From Hungatella sp. (lineage in GTDB: Bacteria; Bacillota; Clostridia; Lachnospirales; Lachnospiraceae), in assembly GCA_022796015.1 (NCBI GenBank), contig JAAWHU010000009.1, positions 1 through 64,000 of the forward strand: 64,000 nucleotides of DNA. The letters are read 5' to 3'. Of this stretch, positions 8,493-17,170 are shown in pieces. Below the pieces are notes generated by a model that did no database searches, had not been told where the DNA came from, and saw only the letters and a list, made by a program, of their open reading frames with translations. Both the position numbers and the translations under genes were made by a program. How positions within the stretch are numbered: the first letter of the stretch is position 1; each line of letters starts with the position of its first letter.

Positions 8493-9326
8493 ATGACCAT
8501 CAGTTGGCTTCAGGCGGCATTGCTTGGTTTGTTTGCGTGTTTATCGAGTATGCCCGGTATGGGAGGCACATCCGTAGGTAACTATACATTTGGAAGACCC
8601 TTAATCGGCGGTTTTATATGCGGTCTGATCCTGAATGACATGACAACGGGAATCCTTGTGGGATGTGCGATGCAGGTAGTATATATTGCCTTGGTTACTC
8701 CCGGGGGAACCGTATCGGCGGATGTCCGGGCAGTGAGCTACATAGGAATTCCTCTTGCCATGGTTGCTTTAAAAAGCTATGGGCTGGAAGCTGCATCCGT
8801 GGAGGGCGCTGCTCTTGCCACCTCATTCGGCGCTATGGTAGGCACTCTCGGAACCGTGTTGTTTTACGGAACAGCTACCATTAATCTGGCGTGGCAGCAT
8901 ATAGGCTGGAAAGCAGTGGAAAAGAGGGAATATCACAAATTATACGTGGTTGACATGGTTCTGCCGTGGCTCTCTCACTTGATCTGTTCTTTTATCCCTA
9001 CTCTGATCATGTGTAAGATGGGAACCAGTGTGGTGGAACTGATCAAGACCACTCTTCCCATGGATGGCATTGCCATGAAAACTCTGTTTACCGTAGGCTC
9101 TCTCCTGCCTTGTGTAGGAATTGCCATTCTTTTAAAACAGATTGTAAAACAGATGACAGATTTTATTCCCTATCTGTTCGGGTTTACCTTGGCAGCATCT
9201 ATGGGAATCAACTTGGTATCTGCAACGGTAATTGCCGGAATGTTTGCAGTTATTAATTATAAGATTAAAATGCTGTCCGTAAATAAAGCGGCGGTTTCCG
9301 GCTATGACGATGATGAGGAGATCTGA
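8493..9326 (+). CDS. PTS EIIC, mannose/fructose/sorbose family
   Basis: 277 residues, strongly hydrophobic, several membrane spans. The conserved stretch PGMGGTSVGNYTFGRPLIGG near the N-terminus and TPGGTVSADVRAVSYIGIPLAM are typical of the mannose-type EIIC. It forms the sugar channel with EIID. The start ATG 8493 follows AAGGAGG. The C-terminus is short, charged and cytoplasmic. The stop is followed at once by the EIID start at 9328. Confidence 0.93.
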   Translation: MTISWLQAALLGLFACLSSMPGMGGTSVGNYTFGRPLIGGFICGLILNDMTTGILVGCAMQVVYIALVTPGGTVSADVRAVSYIGIPLAMVALKSYGLEAASVEGAALATSFGAMVGTLGTVLFYGTATINLAWQHIGWKAVEKREYHKLYVVDMVLPWLSHLICSFIPTLIMCKMGTSVVELIKTTLPMDGIAMKTLFTVGSLLPCVGIAILLKQIVKQMTDFIPYLFGFTLAASMGINLVSATVIAGMFAVINYKIKMLSVNKAAVSGYDDDEEI

Positions 9327-9327
9327 T

Positions 9328-10071
9328 ATGGAAAAGAAGTTATCGAAAAAAGCCCTGACAAAGTCTTTCCATAATTGGTTCTACGGGCACCTGACCTGTT
9401 TTTCACAGGAACATATGCAGACATTTGGCTATCTGTGTTCCATGCTTCCTCTGGTAGAAGACCTGTATGATGAGGAAGAAGAGAAAGCGAAAGCTATGAA
9501 TACCTACACAGCATTTTTCAATACAGAGCCCCAGCTGGGCACACTGATTGTGGGCATTACCGCAGGCCTGGAAGAGGCGAGGGCAGGCGGGACCGAGGAT
9601 GTAGACGACGAGACCATCAACGGCCTTCGCGCCGGCCTTATGGGCCCCATCGCAGGCATCGGCGACTCCCTGGTAGTGGGAACAGTGATTCCCATTCTTC
9701 TGGGTATTGCCATGGGTATGTCCACAGGAGGTTCTCCTTTGGGTGCCATATTTTACATCATTGTCTGGAATCTGTTTGCTTATTTCGGAATGAGATTTCT
9801 GTACTTTAAGGGGTACAGCCTGGGCACTAAGGCAGTGGAATTTCTCATCGGCGCTCAGGGTGACGCTATCCGCGAATCAGTGTCCGTTCTCGGCGGAATG
9901 GTAATCGGCGCCGTATCCGCAACCTGGGTCAGCGTAGCTACATCGCTGCAGCTGTTAAATGATGCGGGGGAACCTTACCTGATACTGCAAGATAAATTGA
10001 ATGAAGTGTTTCCGGGCCTTCTGACAGCCGTCTTTGTAATTGCATGCTGGTTTTTAATGGCCAAAAAGTAA
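9328..10071 (+). CDS. PTS EIID, mannose/fructose/sorbose family, lacking its last membrane helix
   Basis: 247 residues. LTKSFHNWFYGHLTCFSQEHMQTFGY, GLRAGLMGPIAGIGDSLV and FYIIVWNLFAYFGMRFLY are EIID hallmarks. The frame stops at TAA 10069-10071 after WFLMAKK, at the point where family members such as E. coli ManZ continue into a final hydrophobic helix. That helix is encoded in the same frame directly after the stop (see 10072-10161). The start ATG 9328 has GAGGAG seven bases upstream. The gene is therefore either truncated by a nonsense change, read through, or made as two pieces by restart. Confidence 0.88.
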   Translation: MEKKLSKKALTKSFHNWFYGHLTCFSQEHMQTFGYLCSMLPLVEDLYDEEEEKAKAMNTYTAFFNTEPQLGTLIVGITAGLEEARAGGTEDVDDETINGLRAGLMGPIAGIGDSLVVGTVIPILLGIAMGMSTGGSPLGAIFYIIVWNLFAYFGMRFLYFKGYSLGTKAVEFLIGAQGDAIRESVSVLGGMVIGAVSATWVSVATSLQLLNDAGEPYLILQDKLNEVFPGLLTAVFVIACWFLMAKK

Positions 10072-10161
10072 ATGTCACCTATTAAGGTTATGCTGCTTTT
10101 AGTTGTGGTGGCGTTTGTAGGCGTGCTGGTTGGATTCTTCAACCCGGGGCTGGTATATTAA
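10072..10161 (+). CDS. 29-residue C-terminal membrane helix of EIID, split off by an in-frame stop
   Basis: ATG 10072 directly abuts the TAA of EIID and is in the same frame. The 29-residue product (MSPIKVMLLLVVVAF, then a further hydrophobic run ending NPGLVY) is a single membrane helix. It fits the missing end of EIID: ManZ continues after its own Lys-Lys with a helix of this kind. There is no separate ribosome binding site, so production would depend on translational restart at the stop-start junction or on readthrough. A single substitution such as AAA to TAA, or a sequencing error, would explain the split. Confidence 0.6.
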   Translation: MSPIKVMLLLVVVAFVGVLVGFFNPGLVY

Positions 10162-10201
10162 GAGGCTGCAGGACAGAATAACAGGCGGAAAAGGATAGAT
10201 T

Positions 10202-11014
10202 ATGAGATATAAACTGATTTGTCTGGATGTGGACGGAACCCTTTTAAATGATGAGAAAAGGATTCCGTCTCCAGTGAAGGAAAGTCTTAAGAAAGCATAT
10301 GATCTGGGGATCCAGATTGCTCTGGTAACGGGAAGAATGCCGGCGGCAACGGAACTGGTGGAGAGAGAACTTGGTGTTCCGTGTATTAAAGCCTGCAATG
10401 CCGGAACCTATATTCTTCAAGGAGATCAATGTATCCACGCAAGATATCTGGCTTCTGAGGTTATGGAGCGGCTCTATCAGGAGTTCTTTGGAAAGGAGCA
10501 TCTTCCTCTCTGGATTTTTCAGGGAAGAAACTGGTATGTGACAAAGGTGGATTCCTACGTGGAACGGGAAAGCAGGATCATCTGCCGCAGGCCCGAGACT
10601 ATAGACATAAAAGTTCTTGCCGAATCCTGGAAAAAGGAGAGCATGGGTCCTAACAAACTTCTGGCGGCGGCAGATGCTCTGACTATTGGCCGAATACAAA
10701 ATGGGATGAAAGCCTTGGAGCTTCCGGGGGTGGACATGGCCCGTTCGGCGGACATTTATCTTGAGATATTTCCAAAGGGGGCCACAAAAGGGGAAGCACT
10801 GGAAGCAATCTGCAGCAGACTGAATATCCGTCGGGAGGAAACCATTGCCTTCGGAGATCAGGAGCTGGATATTCCGATGCTGAAAAAAGCAGGCACGGCC
10901 GTTGCCATGGGCAATGCCATAGAACCATTAAAAGAACTGGCGGATTTTGTGACAAAAAGCAACAATGAATCCGGAATCGCCTATGGGCTGGAACGATGTC
11001 TGGCCTTAAAATAA
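10202..11014 (+). CDS. Cof-type HAD-IIB sugar phosphatase
   Basis: 270 residues. Motif I is CLDVDGTLLND near the N-terminus with the nucleophile Asp. Motif II is ALVTGR. The C-terminal motifs are TKGEAL and FGDQELDIPML. The large C2B cap lies between. These are features of the Cof/YidA branch of the haloacid dehalogenase superfamily, which dephosphorylates sugar phosphates and similar small molecules. AAAAGGA precedes the ATG. It follows the PTS genes at 40 bases and is probably cotranscribed, perhaps relieving sugar-phosphate excess. The substrate is unknown. Confidence 0.9.
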   Translation: MRYKLICLDVDGTLLNDEKRIPSPVKESLKKAYDLGIQIALVTGRMPAATELVERELGVPCIKACNAGTYILQGDQCIHARYLASEVMERLYQEFFGKEHLPLWIFQGRNWYVTKVDSYVERESRIICRRPETIDIKVLAESWKKESMGPNKLLAAADALTIGRIQNGMKALELPGVDMARSADIYLEIFPKGATKGEALEAICSRLNIRREETIAFGDQELDIPMLKKAGTAVAMGNAIEPLKELADFVTKSNNESGIAYGLERCLALK

Positions 11015-11031
11015 TAGGAGAGAAATGATAT

Positions 11032-11289
11032 ATGGTAAAATTTGAATTTCAGGTAAAGGATTGTGCCGGTCTTCTTCCTGAGGCCGCAGGCAGGCTGGTA
11101 AAGGAAACGATTCAGTGCACAGGCAGAGTACAGATAAGAAAGGGAGACAAAAGCGGCGATGCTAAACTGATCTTTCATGTTCTTTCCCTTTCCTTAAAAG
11201 CTGGCGAGAAGGCTGAAATTCTGGTAGAAGGCGAAAAGGAACAGGAAGAGGCCGCCAGGCTGGAACGGTTTGTGAAGGAATTTCTGTAG
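11032..11289 (+). CDS. HPr-like protein lacking both phosphorylation sites
   Basis: 85 residues that align by eye along their whole length with HPr: the FxV start, a G-L turn at 13-14, the helix ending LV, DAKLIFHVLSL in place of the DAKSIxxVMSL motif, then AGEKAEILVEG. The catalytic His15 is Leu15, Arg17 is Glu17, and the regulatory Ser46 is Leu46. It therefore cannot act as a normal PTS phosphocarrier, nor as a Ser46-phosphorylated CcpA partner. Crh of Bacillus keeps Ser46, so this is a different kind of variant. It follows the HAD gene by 17 bases at the end of the PTS operon. A binding or decoy role is possible; none is shown. Confidence 0.75.
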   Translation: MVKFEFQVKDCAGLLPEAAGRLVKETIQCTGRVQIRKGDKSGDAKLIFHVLSLSLKAGEKAEILVEGEKEQEEAARLERFVKEFL

Positions 11290-11310
11290 AAAAGGGACAC
11301 CAAATTATGT

Positions 11311-11339
11311 TGGACAATCAAAGCATTCTGTGGTAAAAT
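11311..11339 (+). promoter_or_regulatory. Promoter of the RNase P RNA gene
   Basis: TGGACA at 11311-11316 and TAAAAT at 11334-11339 are separated by 17 bases. Transcription would begin around 11346, where the RNase P RNA helix P1 starts. Confidence 0.65.
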
Positions 11340-11345
11340 TTCCTG

Positions 11346-11688
11346 GGAGTAAGACAGATGGTCGCTGCTGCGATACCGAAAGGCCGCAGGAGAGGAAAGT
11401 CCGGGCTTCACAGGGCAGGATGCCAGATAACGTCTGGCGGAGGCGACTCTAGGGACAGTGCAACAGAAATATACCGCCGGCATCGCCGGTAAGGGTGGAA
11501 TGGCAGTGTAAGAGACTACCGCCTGTCTGGTAACAGGCAGGGCACATGTAAACCCCATCCGAAGCAAGACCAAACAGAGAGCATAAGGCGGCCCGTCTGC
11601 TCTCGGGTAGGTCGCTTGAGCCTGACGGCGACGCCAGGCCTAGATAGATGACCATCCAACGACATAACCCGGCTTATCGTCTTACTCT
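11346..11688 (+). ncRNA. rnpB: RNase P RNA
   Basis: The region has no coding gene but carries the conserved RNase P RNA sequences in order: GAGAGGAAAGTCCGGGC near 11391, AGGGTGGAATGGCAGTGTAA near 11492, GCAGGGCACATGTAAACCCC and CCGAAGCAAGACCAAA near 11535-11575, and TAGATAGATGACCATCC near 11641. The ends pair as helix P1 (AGTAAGAC near 11348 with GTCTTACT at 11679-11686). It is the catalytic RNA that removes 5' leaders from pre-tRNAs. Ends are estimated from P1. A terminator follows. Confidence 0.95.
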
Positions 11689-11703
11689 TCCATACAACAA
11701 TAA

Positions 11704-11741
11704 AACAGAGACTTCCGCATACCACGAAGTCTCTGTTTTTC
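11704..11741. terminator. Intrinsic terminator after rnpB, possibly bidirectional
   Basis: AACAGAGACTTC (11704-11715) pairs with GAAGTCTCTGTT (11726-11737), followed by T on the + strand and preceded by AAAA, which serves as a T-run on the - strand. It can end rnpB and the convergent pyrBI transcript, whose last stop codon is at 11762. Confidence 0.85.
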
Positions 11742-11761
11742 CTATGGGACGGACGTCTCCT

Positions 11762-12187
11762 TTATTTCCCGTACTTCTCCTCGCAGTACATGCACCGGTA
11801 GGTCTCCGTCGCTTCGTCGGAGAGACAGAAGATATGGGGCAGTTCCTGTTCGATGGAGGTGATGCACCGGGGATTCTTGCACTGGATCACATTGGTAATT
11901 TTTTTAGGAAGCTTTAAGGTCTTTTTTTCCACAATCTTGTTGTCCTTGATAATGTTGACCGTGATGCTGTGGTCAATATATCCCAGAACCTTTAAATCCA
12001 AGTTGTCCAGGGCGCCCTCAATCTTAATAATATCTTTTCGTCCCATCTTGCTGCTTTTGGCATTTTTAATGATAGCCACCTGGCATTCCAGCTTGTCCAG
12101 TCCCAGATGGTAGTAGATGTCCAGGCTTTTTCCGGCCTGGATATGATCTAAGACAATGCCCTCTTTTAATCCGCTGATATTTAACAT
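11762..12187 (-). CDS. pyrI: Aspartate carbamoyltransferase regulatory subunit PyrI
   Basis: 141 residues, minus strand. The N-terminal nucleotide-binding half ([16 protein letters not shown]) is followed by a zinc domain with four cysteines arranged CKNPRC and CMYC. These are typical of PyrI, which tethers PyrB trimers and gives allosteric control by CTP and ATP. Its start overlaps the end of pyrB by 7 bases, so the two are translationally coupled. Length is slightly shorter than the E. coli protein, normal for clostridial homologues. Confidence 0.95.
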   Translation of the reverse strand: MLNISGLKEGIVLDHIQAGKSLDIYYHLGLDKLECQVAIIKNAKSSKMGRKDIIKIEGALDNLDLKVLGYIDHSITVNIIKDNKIVEKKTLKLPKKITNVIQCKNPRCITSIEQELPHIFCLSDEATETYRCMYCEEKYGK

Positions 12188-13104
12188 GGTTGATCCACCT
12201 CCAGTAACGTCATAATCAGAGCCATCCGCACATACACTCCATATTGAACCTGACGGAAATAAGCCGCCCTGGGATCATCGTCTACCTCCACGGAGATCTC
12301 GTTGACCCTGGGAAGGGGATGAAGGACAAACATATGGTCCTTAGCCAGTTTCATCTTGGATTTGTCCAGAATGTAGCAGTCCTTTAACCGGATGTAGTCT
12401 TCCTCATTGAAAAAGCGCTCTCTCTGAACCCGGGTCATATAGAGAATGTCCAGATCAGGCATGGCCGCGTCCAGGTTGTCCACCTCGGCGAACTCGATGT
12501 TGCCGGCTTTCAGCACGTCTTCCCGGATGTACTCGGGAACCCGCAGCTCCGTAGGGGAAATGAGTACAAACTTTACATTGGGATAGCGCACCAGGGCGTT
12601 GATTAGGGAATGAACGGTGCGGCCGAATTTCAGATCCCCGCAGAGACCTACGGTCATGTTGTCCAGGCGTCCGAGGAGGGAACGGATGGTCATTAAGTCC
12701 GTGAGAGTCTGGGTGGGATGCTGATGTCCTCCGTCTCCCGCATTGATCACCGGTATGGAGGAGTGAAGGGAGGCTACCAGGGGCGCTCCCTCCTTGGGAT
12801 GCCGCATGGCGCAGATGTCTGCATAGCAGGAGATCATGCGGATGGTGTCGGACACGCTTTCTCCCTTTGCGGCGGAGCTGGAGGCGGCAGAAGAAAAGCC
12901 AAGAACACTCCCCCCCAGATTCAGCATAGCGGCTTCAAAACTCAGGCGGGTTCGGGTGCTTGGCTCATAGAATAAAGTTGCAATTTTTTTTCCATCACAG
13001 ACATGGGCATAACCGGGAAGATCATGTTCGATAGCAACGGCCAGATCAAGCAGCTTGTCGATCTCTTCCACAGTAAAGTCCAAAGGATTTAACAGATGTC
13101 TCAT
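12181..13104 (-). CDS. pyrB: Aspartate carbamoyltransferase catalytic subunit PyrB
   Basis: 307 residues, minus strand. It carries the carbamoyl-phosphate loop [13 protein letters not shown] near residue 50, [15 protein letters not shown] near residue 130 and [10 protein letters not shown] near residue 265, all diagnostic. It catalyses carbamoyl phosphate plus aspartate to carbamoyl aspartate, the committed step of pyrimidine synthesis. AAAGGAG lies six bases before the ATG on the minus strand. It is the first gene of a pyrBI operon. The leader is too short to hold a PyrR attenuator of the usual size. Confidence 0.97.
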   Translation of the reverse strand: MRHLLNPLDFTVEEIDKLLDLAVAIEHDLPGYAHVCDGKKIATLFYEPSTRTRLSFEAAMLNLGGSVLGFSSAASSSAAKGESVSDTIRMISCYADICAMRHPKEGAPLVASLHSSIPVINAGDGGHQHPTQTLTDLMTIRSLLGRLDNMTVGLCGDLKFGRTVHSLINALVRYPNVKFVLISPTELRVPEYIREDVLKAGNIEFAEVDNLDAAMPDLDILYMTRVQRERFFNEEDYIRLKDCYILDKSKMKLAKDHMFVLHPLPRVNEISVEVDDDPRAAYFRQVQYGVYVRMALIMTLLEVDQPC

Positions 13105-13142
13105 GGAGCTCTCCTTTTCTTATTGGTTTTTTCGCTGTTCCT

Positions 13143-13171
13143 ATTATAGCGAATCAGGGCCCGGTTGGCTA
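13143..13171 (-). promoter_or_regulatory. Probable promoter of pyrBI
   Basis: On the minus strand a perfect -10 TATAAT (complement of 13143-13148) lies 17 bases from a weak -35 TAGCCA (complement of 13166-13171). The leader to the pyrB start would be about 30 bases. Confidence 0.5.
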
Positions 13172-13291
13172 CTGTTTTTTTAAAGATAATTTTTGTGTAA
13201 GAAAACCGTAAAGAACATTAAGAATAAATTATGGGACAAATACCTAAAGAGAGTTGTAAGATAGTAATAATCTGTTAGAGAGGAGACTGAC

Positions 13292-14023
13292 TTGGACGAA
13301 TTACAAGAGAGAGTACCTATTATCGAAGTGAAAAATTTATATAAAATATACCGGGTGGGGGACACGAAGGTGTATGCCTTAGGAGGCGTGGATTTTACCA
13401 TGTACCGGGGAGAATTCTGCGCCATAGTAGGTCCTTCAGGCTCCGGCAAGTCTACTCTTCTCAACATGCTTGCAGGCCTTGAGAAGCCTTCTAAGGGAGA
13501 GATTATCATTGATAAGACCCATATTGAGAAGATGAGCGAGAACGAATTGGTGGCGTTTCGGCGCAAGCGGGTGGGATTCATCTTTCAGTCCTACAACCTG
13601 TTAAAGACCTTGAATGCCGTGGAGAATGTGGCACTTCCCCTTTCCTTCAGGGGAATGGCTAAAAAGAAGCGCAATGAGATCGCCAAAAAATACTTAAAGC
13701 TGGTGGGGCTGGAAAAGCAGATGAACCATATGGCCAACGCCATGTCAGGAGGCCAGCAGCAGCGGGTGGGCATTGCCAGGGCTCTGGCAGTAAAGCCCAG
13801 AATTATCTTTGCCGATGAACCTACGGGAAACCTGGATTCCAAGACTACGATGGAGATTTTAAAGCTGATGCGTCGGATTGTCAGGGAGCAGAATCAGACT
13901 TTGGTTATGGTTACCCACGATAATCATCTGGCATCTTATGCAGACAGACAATTTCACATCGTTGATGGCAAGATTTTCAAGATTGAGGAGTGTCATCACA
14001 AAGAGGAAGAGGAGATTGAGTAA
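13292..14023 (+). CDS. ABC transporter ATP-binding protein, MacB/LolD type
   Basis: 243 residues, with TTG start 13292 behind AGAGGAGA. It has Walker [10 protein letters not shown] near residue 50, signature [15 protein letters not shown], Walker [14 protein letters not shown] and switch VTHD, all of the LolD/MacB/FtsE branch that works with FtsX-like permeases. Its stop overlaps the next ATG (TAATG), joining it to the surface protein and permease that follow. Such three-gene sets usually act on envelope substrates or export peptides rather than import nutrients. The substrate is unknown. Confidence 0.95.
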   Translation: MDELQERVPIIEVKNLYKIYRVGDTKVYALGGVDFTMYRGEFCAIVGPSGSGKSTLLNMLAGLEKPSKGEIIIDKTHIEKMSENELVAFRRKRVGFIFQSYNLLKTLNAVENVALPLSFRGMAKKKRNEIAKKYLKLVGLEKQMNHMANAMSGGQQQRVGIARALAVKPRIIFADEPTGNLDSKTTMEILKLMRRIVREQNQTLVMVTHDNHLASYADRQFHIVDGKIFKIEECHHKEEEEIE

Positions 14024-15831
14024 TGAAGAAGACAATCATAGTAAGAGGGCTGGCATTTTTAATGGCATTTTTTCTGACAGCGGTTTGGATGCCGCCTGTG
14101 ACGGCGAAGGCAGCGCTTATTGACACAAGCGACAATGAGGTGGTGATCTCCAAAAGCGTTCCTAAGGGCAAGACAGGGAAGAAGATGAACGTAACCTTTT
14201 CCGTATACAATGACAGCGGACAGGACTGGGAGGATGTGGAGGTAAGAATTTTCAACAACGGCTCCTATATCGCAGGCCCCAATGCTCTTGATGGAGAGTA
14301 TGTGTTTCCTTTTGAGGTGACCACAGGCACCTTTGAAACCAAACATCTGGGGACCATAAAGGACGGAAAGGAGAAGAGTGCGTCTCTGCCGGCAAGGGTC
14401 CGGTCCGACTTGGCGGAGGGATATTACACCGTGGAGATTGAGGTGATCATAGGAGGAGACAAGTTCACCACCAGGGAGTATGTGAACATCTGGATATCCA
14501 AGTCCACAGGAGCCGACGATGAGGACGACGATGAGAAGGAAGTGGGATTCGTTCTGGGAGAGGGACAGTCTACTCCATACGGAGTCTACCCTAACGTAGT
14601 GAATTTTTCCATTAATATGCGCAACAACGGCCTCTCCGAGGCGAGAGACGTGAATGTGGCCATGGTATTGGACAAGGATACCAATGTGTTTCCCTTTGAT
14701 ATCAATGATGGCAATTATGACAGGAATTTTGAGAAGATTGCACCGGATCAGGTTGTGGAGCTGCCCTACAGCATGTCCATCCGTTCCGATGCTTACAGTG
14801 GTTACTATCCCATTAAATTCAACATCAATTACCGGGAGACGGCCACAGGAACCATTAAGACCGAGGAGCGAAGTTTTTGGGTCAGAATCAAGAATAAGGA
14901 CAAAGACGATACCAGCGGAGACTTTAACGAGAATGACAGAACCAAGGCCAGAATCGTGGTGGACAGTTTTGAGACCATTCCCGAGACCATTATTGCAGGG
15001 GAGCCCTTCCGCCTTATTCTGAGGATGAAGAATGCATCTTCAAGCATTGCAGCCAGCAATATCCTGTTTGCTCTGGAATCGGAGAAGGTGGAAAACAGCT
15101 CCATCTTCACTACGGCATCAGGGTCCTCGTCTGTAGTAGTCAATTCTCTGGCCGCCGGGGAGGTGACGGAGCTTACCATCGATATGCTTTCCAGGGCGGG
15201 AATCGACCAGCGCTCCTATGCCCTTACCATCAAGGAAACCTACGACAGCCCGGAATTTAAGAATGCTTCGGAGTCCGTTACCATCGATATCCCTATTAAA
15301 CAGATCGCCAGACTGAACACAGGGACTATGGAGGTAATGCCCGGCAATGTGACCGTAGGCTCCGAAAGCAATGTGATGTTCCCCATTAACAATACGGGCA
15401 AAGTGATTCTCTACAATGTGATGGCAGCTTTTGAGGCAGATTCCATACAGCCTGTGGATACCTATGTGGGCAATATTAAGCCGGGGGAGACGGGCAATGT
15501 AGATGTGATGATTTCTGCTGTGGCCGCCACCACGGACGACGGTAAGGTGAAGGTTCTTATTACATACGAGGACGAGAACGGCGACGTTCAGCCGGCAGTG
15601 GAAAAGGAGATTTCCCTGTTTGTTGCGGAGCCGGAGCCGGAGCTGGGCGGGGAGATTGATGTAGGAGATTTTACGGATGTTCCCATGGAGCAGGAATCCT
15701 TCCTTCGCAAATATAAGATGCAGATCGCGGTGGGCGGGGCCTTGGTTCTGGCAGCGGCAGCATGGCTGATGATCCGCCGGAAGAAGAAAAAGGCAAGACA
15801 GGAAGAGGACTTTGACGATGAGATTTCTTGA
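14023..15831 (+). CDS. Large surface protein with repeated CARDB/S-layer-like beta domains and C-terminal anchor
   Basis: 602 residues. The N-terminal signal peptide (GLAFLMAFFLTAVWM, then AKAA) is followed by several Ig-like beta modules with repeated phrases such as VTFSVYNDSGQDWEDVEV, FSINMRNNGLSEARDVNV, LILRMKNASSSIAASNI and VMFPINNTGKVILYNV. This resembles CARDB or COG1361 S-layer modules. A single membrane helix near residue 570 is followed by a basic RRKKKK tail, so the bulk is outside the cell. It is encoded between ATPase and permease with overlaps on both sides and is likely a partner of that transporter. Confidence 0.85.
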   Translation: MKKTIIVRGLAFLMAFFLTAVWMPPVTAKAALIDTSDNEVVISKSVPKGKTGKKMNVTFSVYNDSGQDWEDVEVRIFNNGSYIAGPNALDGEYVFPFEVTTGTFETKHLGTIKDGKEKSASLPARVRSDLAEGYYTVEIEVIIGGDKFTTREYVNIWISKSTGADDEDDDEKEVGFVLGEGQSTPYGVYPNVVNFSINMRNNGLSEARDVNVAMVLDKDTNVFPFDINDGNYDRNFEKIAPDQVVELPYSMSIRSDAYSGYYPIKFNINYRETATGTIKTEERSFWVRIKNKDKDDTSGDFNENDRTKARIVVDSFETIPETIIAGEPFRLILRMKNASSSIAASNILFALESEKVENSSIFTTASGSSSVVVNSLAAGEVTELTIDMLSRAGIDQRSYALTIKETYDSPEFKNASESVTIDIPIKQIARLNTGTMEVMPGNVTVGSESNVMFPINNTGKVILYNVMAAFEADSIQPVDTYVGNIKPGETGNVDVMISAVAATTDDGKVKVLITYEDENGDVQPAVEKEISLFVAEPEPELGGEIDVGDFTDVPMEQESFLRKYKMQIAVGGALVLAAAAWLMIRRKKKKARQEEDFDDEIS

Positions 15832-17158
15832 TCTGCTCACAATGAGCGTCAATAACTTAAGGCGGCGGAAGCTTCGTACAGCCTTAACGGTTCTGGGGGT
15901 TATCATCGGTGTTGCCTCTGTGGTAATCATGGTGTCCCTTGGAATCGGGTTAAACCAGCTGATGTTGGAGATGTATTCCTCTTATGGGGACATGACTACG
16001 GTCAATATCTATTCCAACAGCCGCTGGGAAGGTGAATCCGATGATTCCGACCCTATGTATCTTACGGATGATGTGATGAAGCAGTTCGAGTGTCTGGATC
16101 ATGTGACCGGGGTGTCCCCCATGCTGAGTACCTATGTGATTCTGAAGCAGGGACTCTATGAGACGAATGTGGATATCACGGGAGTCAGCCGGGAATATCT
16201 GGAGACGATTCCCTTGGGGGAGGGCCATGTGCCGGAGAAAGGCGGCGAGATGGAGCTGATCTACGGGAATTGTATTATCCAGTGGTTTAATAACAGCAAG
16301 ACAGGGGACAGCTACTGGAGCACCGGGGAGATGCCTGACATAGATTATATGAATAAGCCTATGTTCGTGATCTTTGACACCAATGCTTATTATCAGTCCC
16401 AAAGCGGCGATGGCCAGACAAAGCCTCCCAAGAAATACATGATCAACGCCGCCGGCGTGGTGGAGGGAGGAATCGAGGATTACAACAATTATGCATACTC
16501 TGTCTACGCGGAGATCGAGGGGTTAAAAACCCAGTTAAAGCAGATCTATAAGAAGAATCCTATCCCGGGCCAGCCTACCAACAAAAAAGGCAAGCCCTAT
16601 CCCTACTTTATCTACGACCAGGCAGTGCTCTTTGTGGATGATATGGAGAATGTCACCTCGGTTCAGCAGGCCGTAATCGATATGGGATATCGGGCCAACA
16701 GCCAGATGCAGTGGATTGAACAGTCCCAGCAGACCTATGATATCATTCAGCTGGTTCTGGGAGGAATCGGAGCCATCTCCTTGTTCGTAGCTGCCATCGG
16801 TATCGCCAATACCATGATGATGTCTATCTATGAGAGAACCAAGGAGATCGGAGTCATCAAGGTGCTGGGATGCGATATGGGCAATATCCGCAACATGTTC
16901 CTTATGGAATCCGGCTTTATCGGTTTTATGGGAGGCGTGGTGGGGCTGATTATCAGCTACAGCATTTCCTATGTGATGAACAATTTCCTGGGAATCGGCC
17001 AGATCATGATGGGAGTTGACGGGGATATCTCCAGGATTCCCCTGTGGCTGTCGGCCTCGGCAGTGGTCTTTGCCATCCTGGTAGGCATGGTGGCAGGATT
17101 CTTCCCGGCCTTAAGGGCCATGAAGCTAAGCCCCCTGGCTGCTATCCGCAACGAGTAG
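15818..17158 (+). CDS. ABC transporter permease, MacB/FtsX type
   Basis: About 446 residues. The N-terminal segment RRRKLRTALTVLGVIIGVASVVIM is the typical first helix of a MacB-like permease. It is followed by a large extracellular MacB_PCD domain (residues about 45-300) and a C-terminal FtsX domain with three helices, including NTMMMSIYERTKEIGVIKVLGC and PALRAMKLSPLAAIRNE. ATG 15818 overlaps the surface-protein gene by 14 bases; a TTG six bases earlier is possible. Together with the two preceding genes it forms a non-importing ABC system. Confidence 0.95.
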   Translation: MRFLDLLTMSVNNLRRRKLRTALTVLGVIIGVASVVIMVSLGIGLNQLMLEMYSSYGDMTTVNIYSNSRWEGESDDSDPMYLTDDVMKQFECLDHVTGVSPMLSTYVILKQGLYETNVDITGVSREYLETIPLGEGHVPEKGGEMELIYGNCIIQWFNNSKTGDSYWSTGEMPDIDYMNKPMFVIFDTNAYYQSQSGDGQTKPPKKYMINAAGVVEGGIEDYNNYAYSVYAEIEGLKTQLKQIYKKNPIPGQPTNKKGKPYPYFIYDQAVLFVDDMENVTSVQQAVIDMGYRANSQMQWIEQSQQTYDIIQLVLGGIGAISLFVAAIGIANTMMMSIYERTKEIGVIKVLGCDMGNIRNMFLMESGFIGFMGGVVGLIISYSISYVMNNFLGIGQIMMGVDGDISRIPLWLSASAVVFAILVGMVAGFFPALRAMKLSPLAAIRNE

Positions 17159-17170
17159 CCAACAGAAGGT

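Noticed and set aside
11175..11725. Several minus-strand open frames in the RNase P RNA region
   Set aside because: The region carries the conserved RNase P RNA sequences; the frames are chance.
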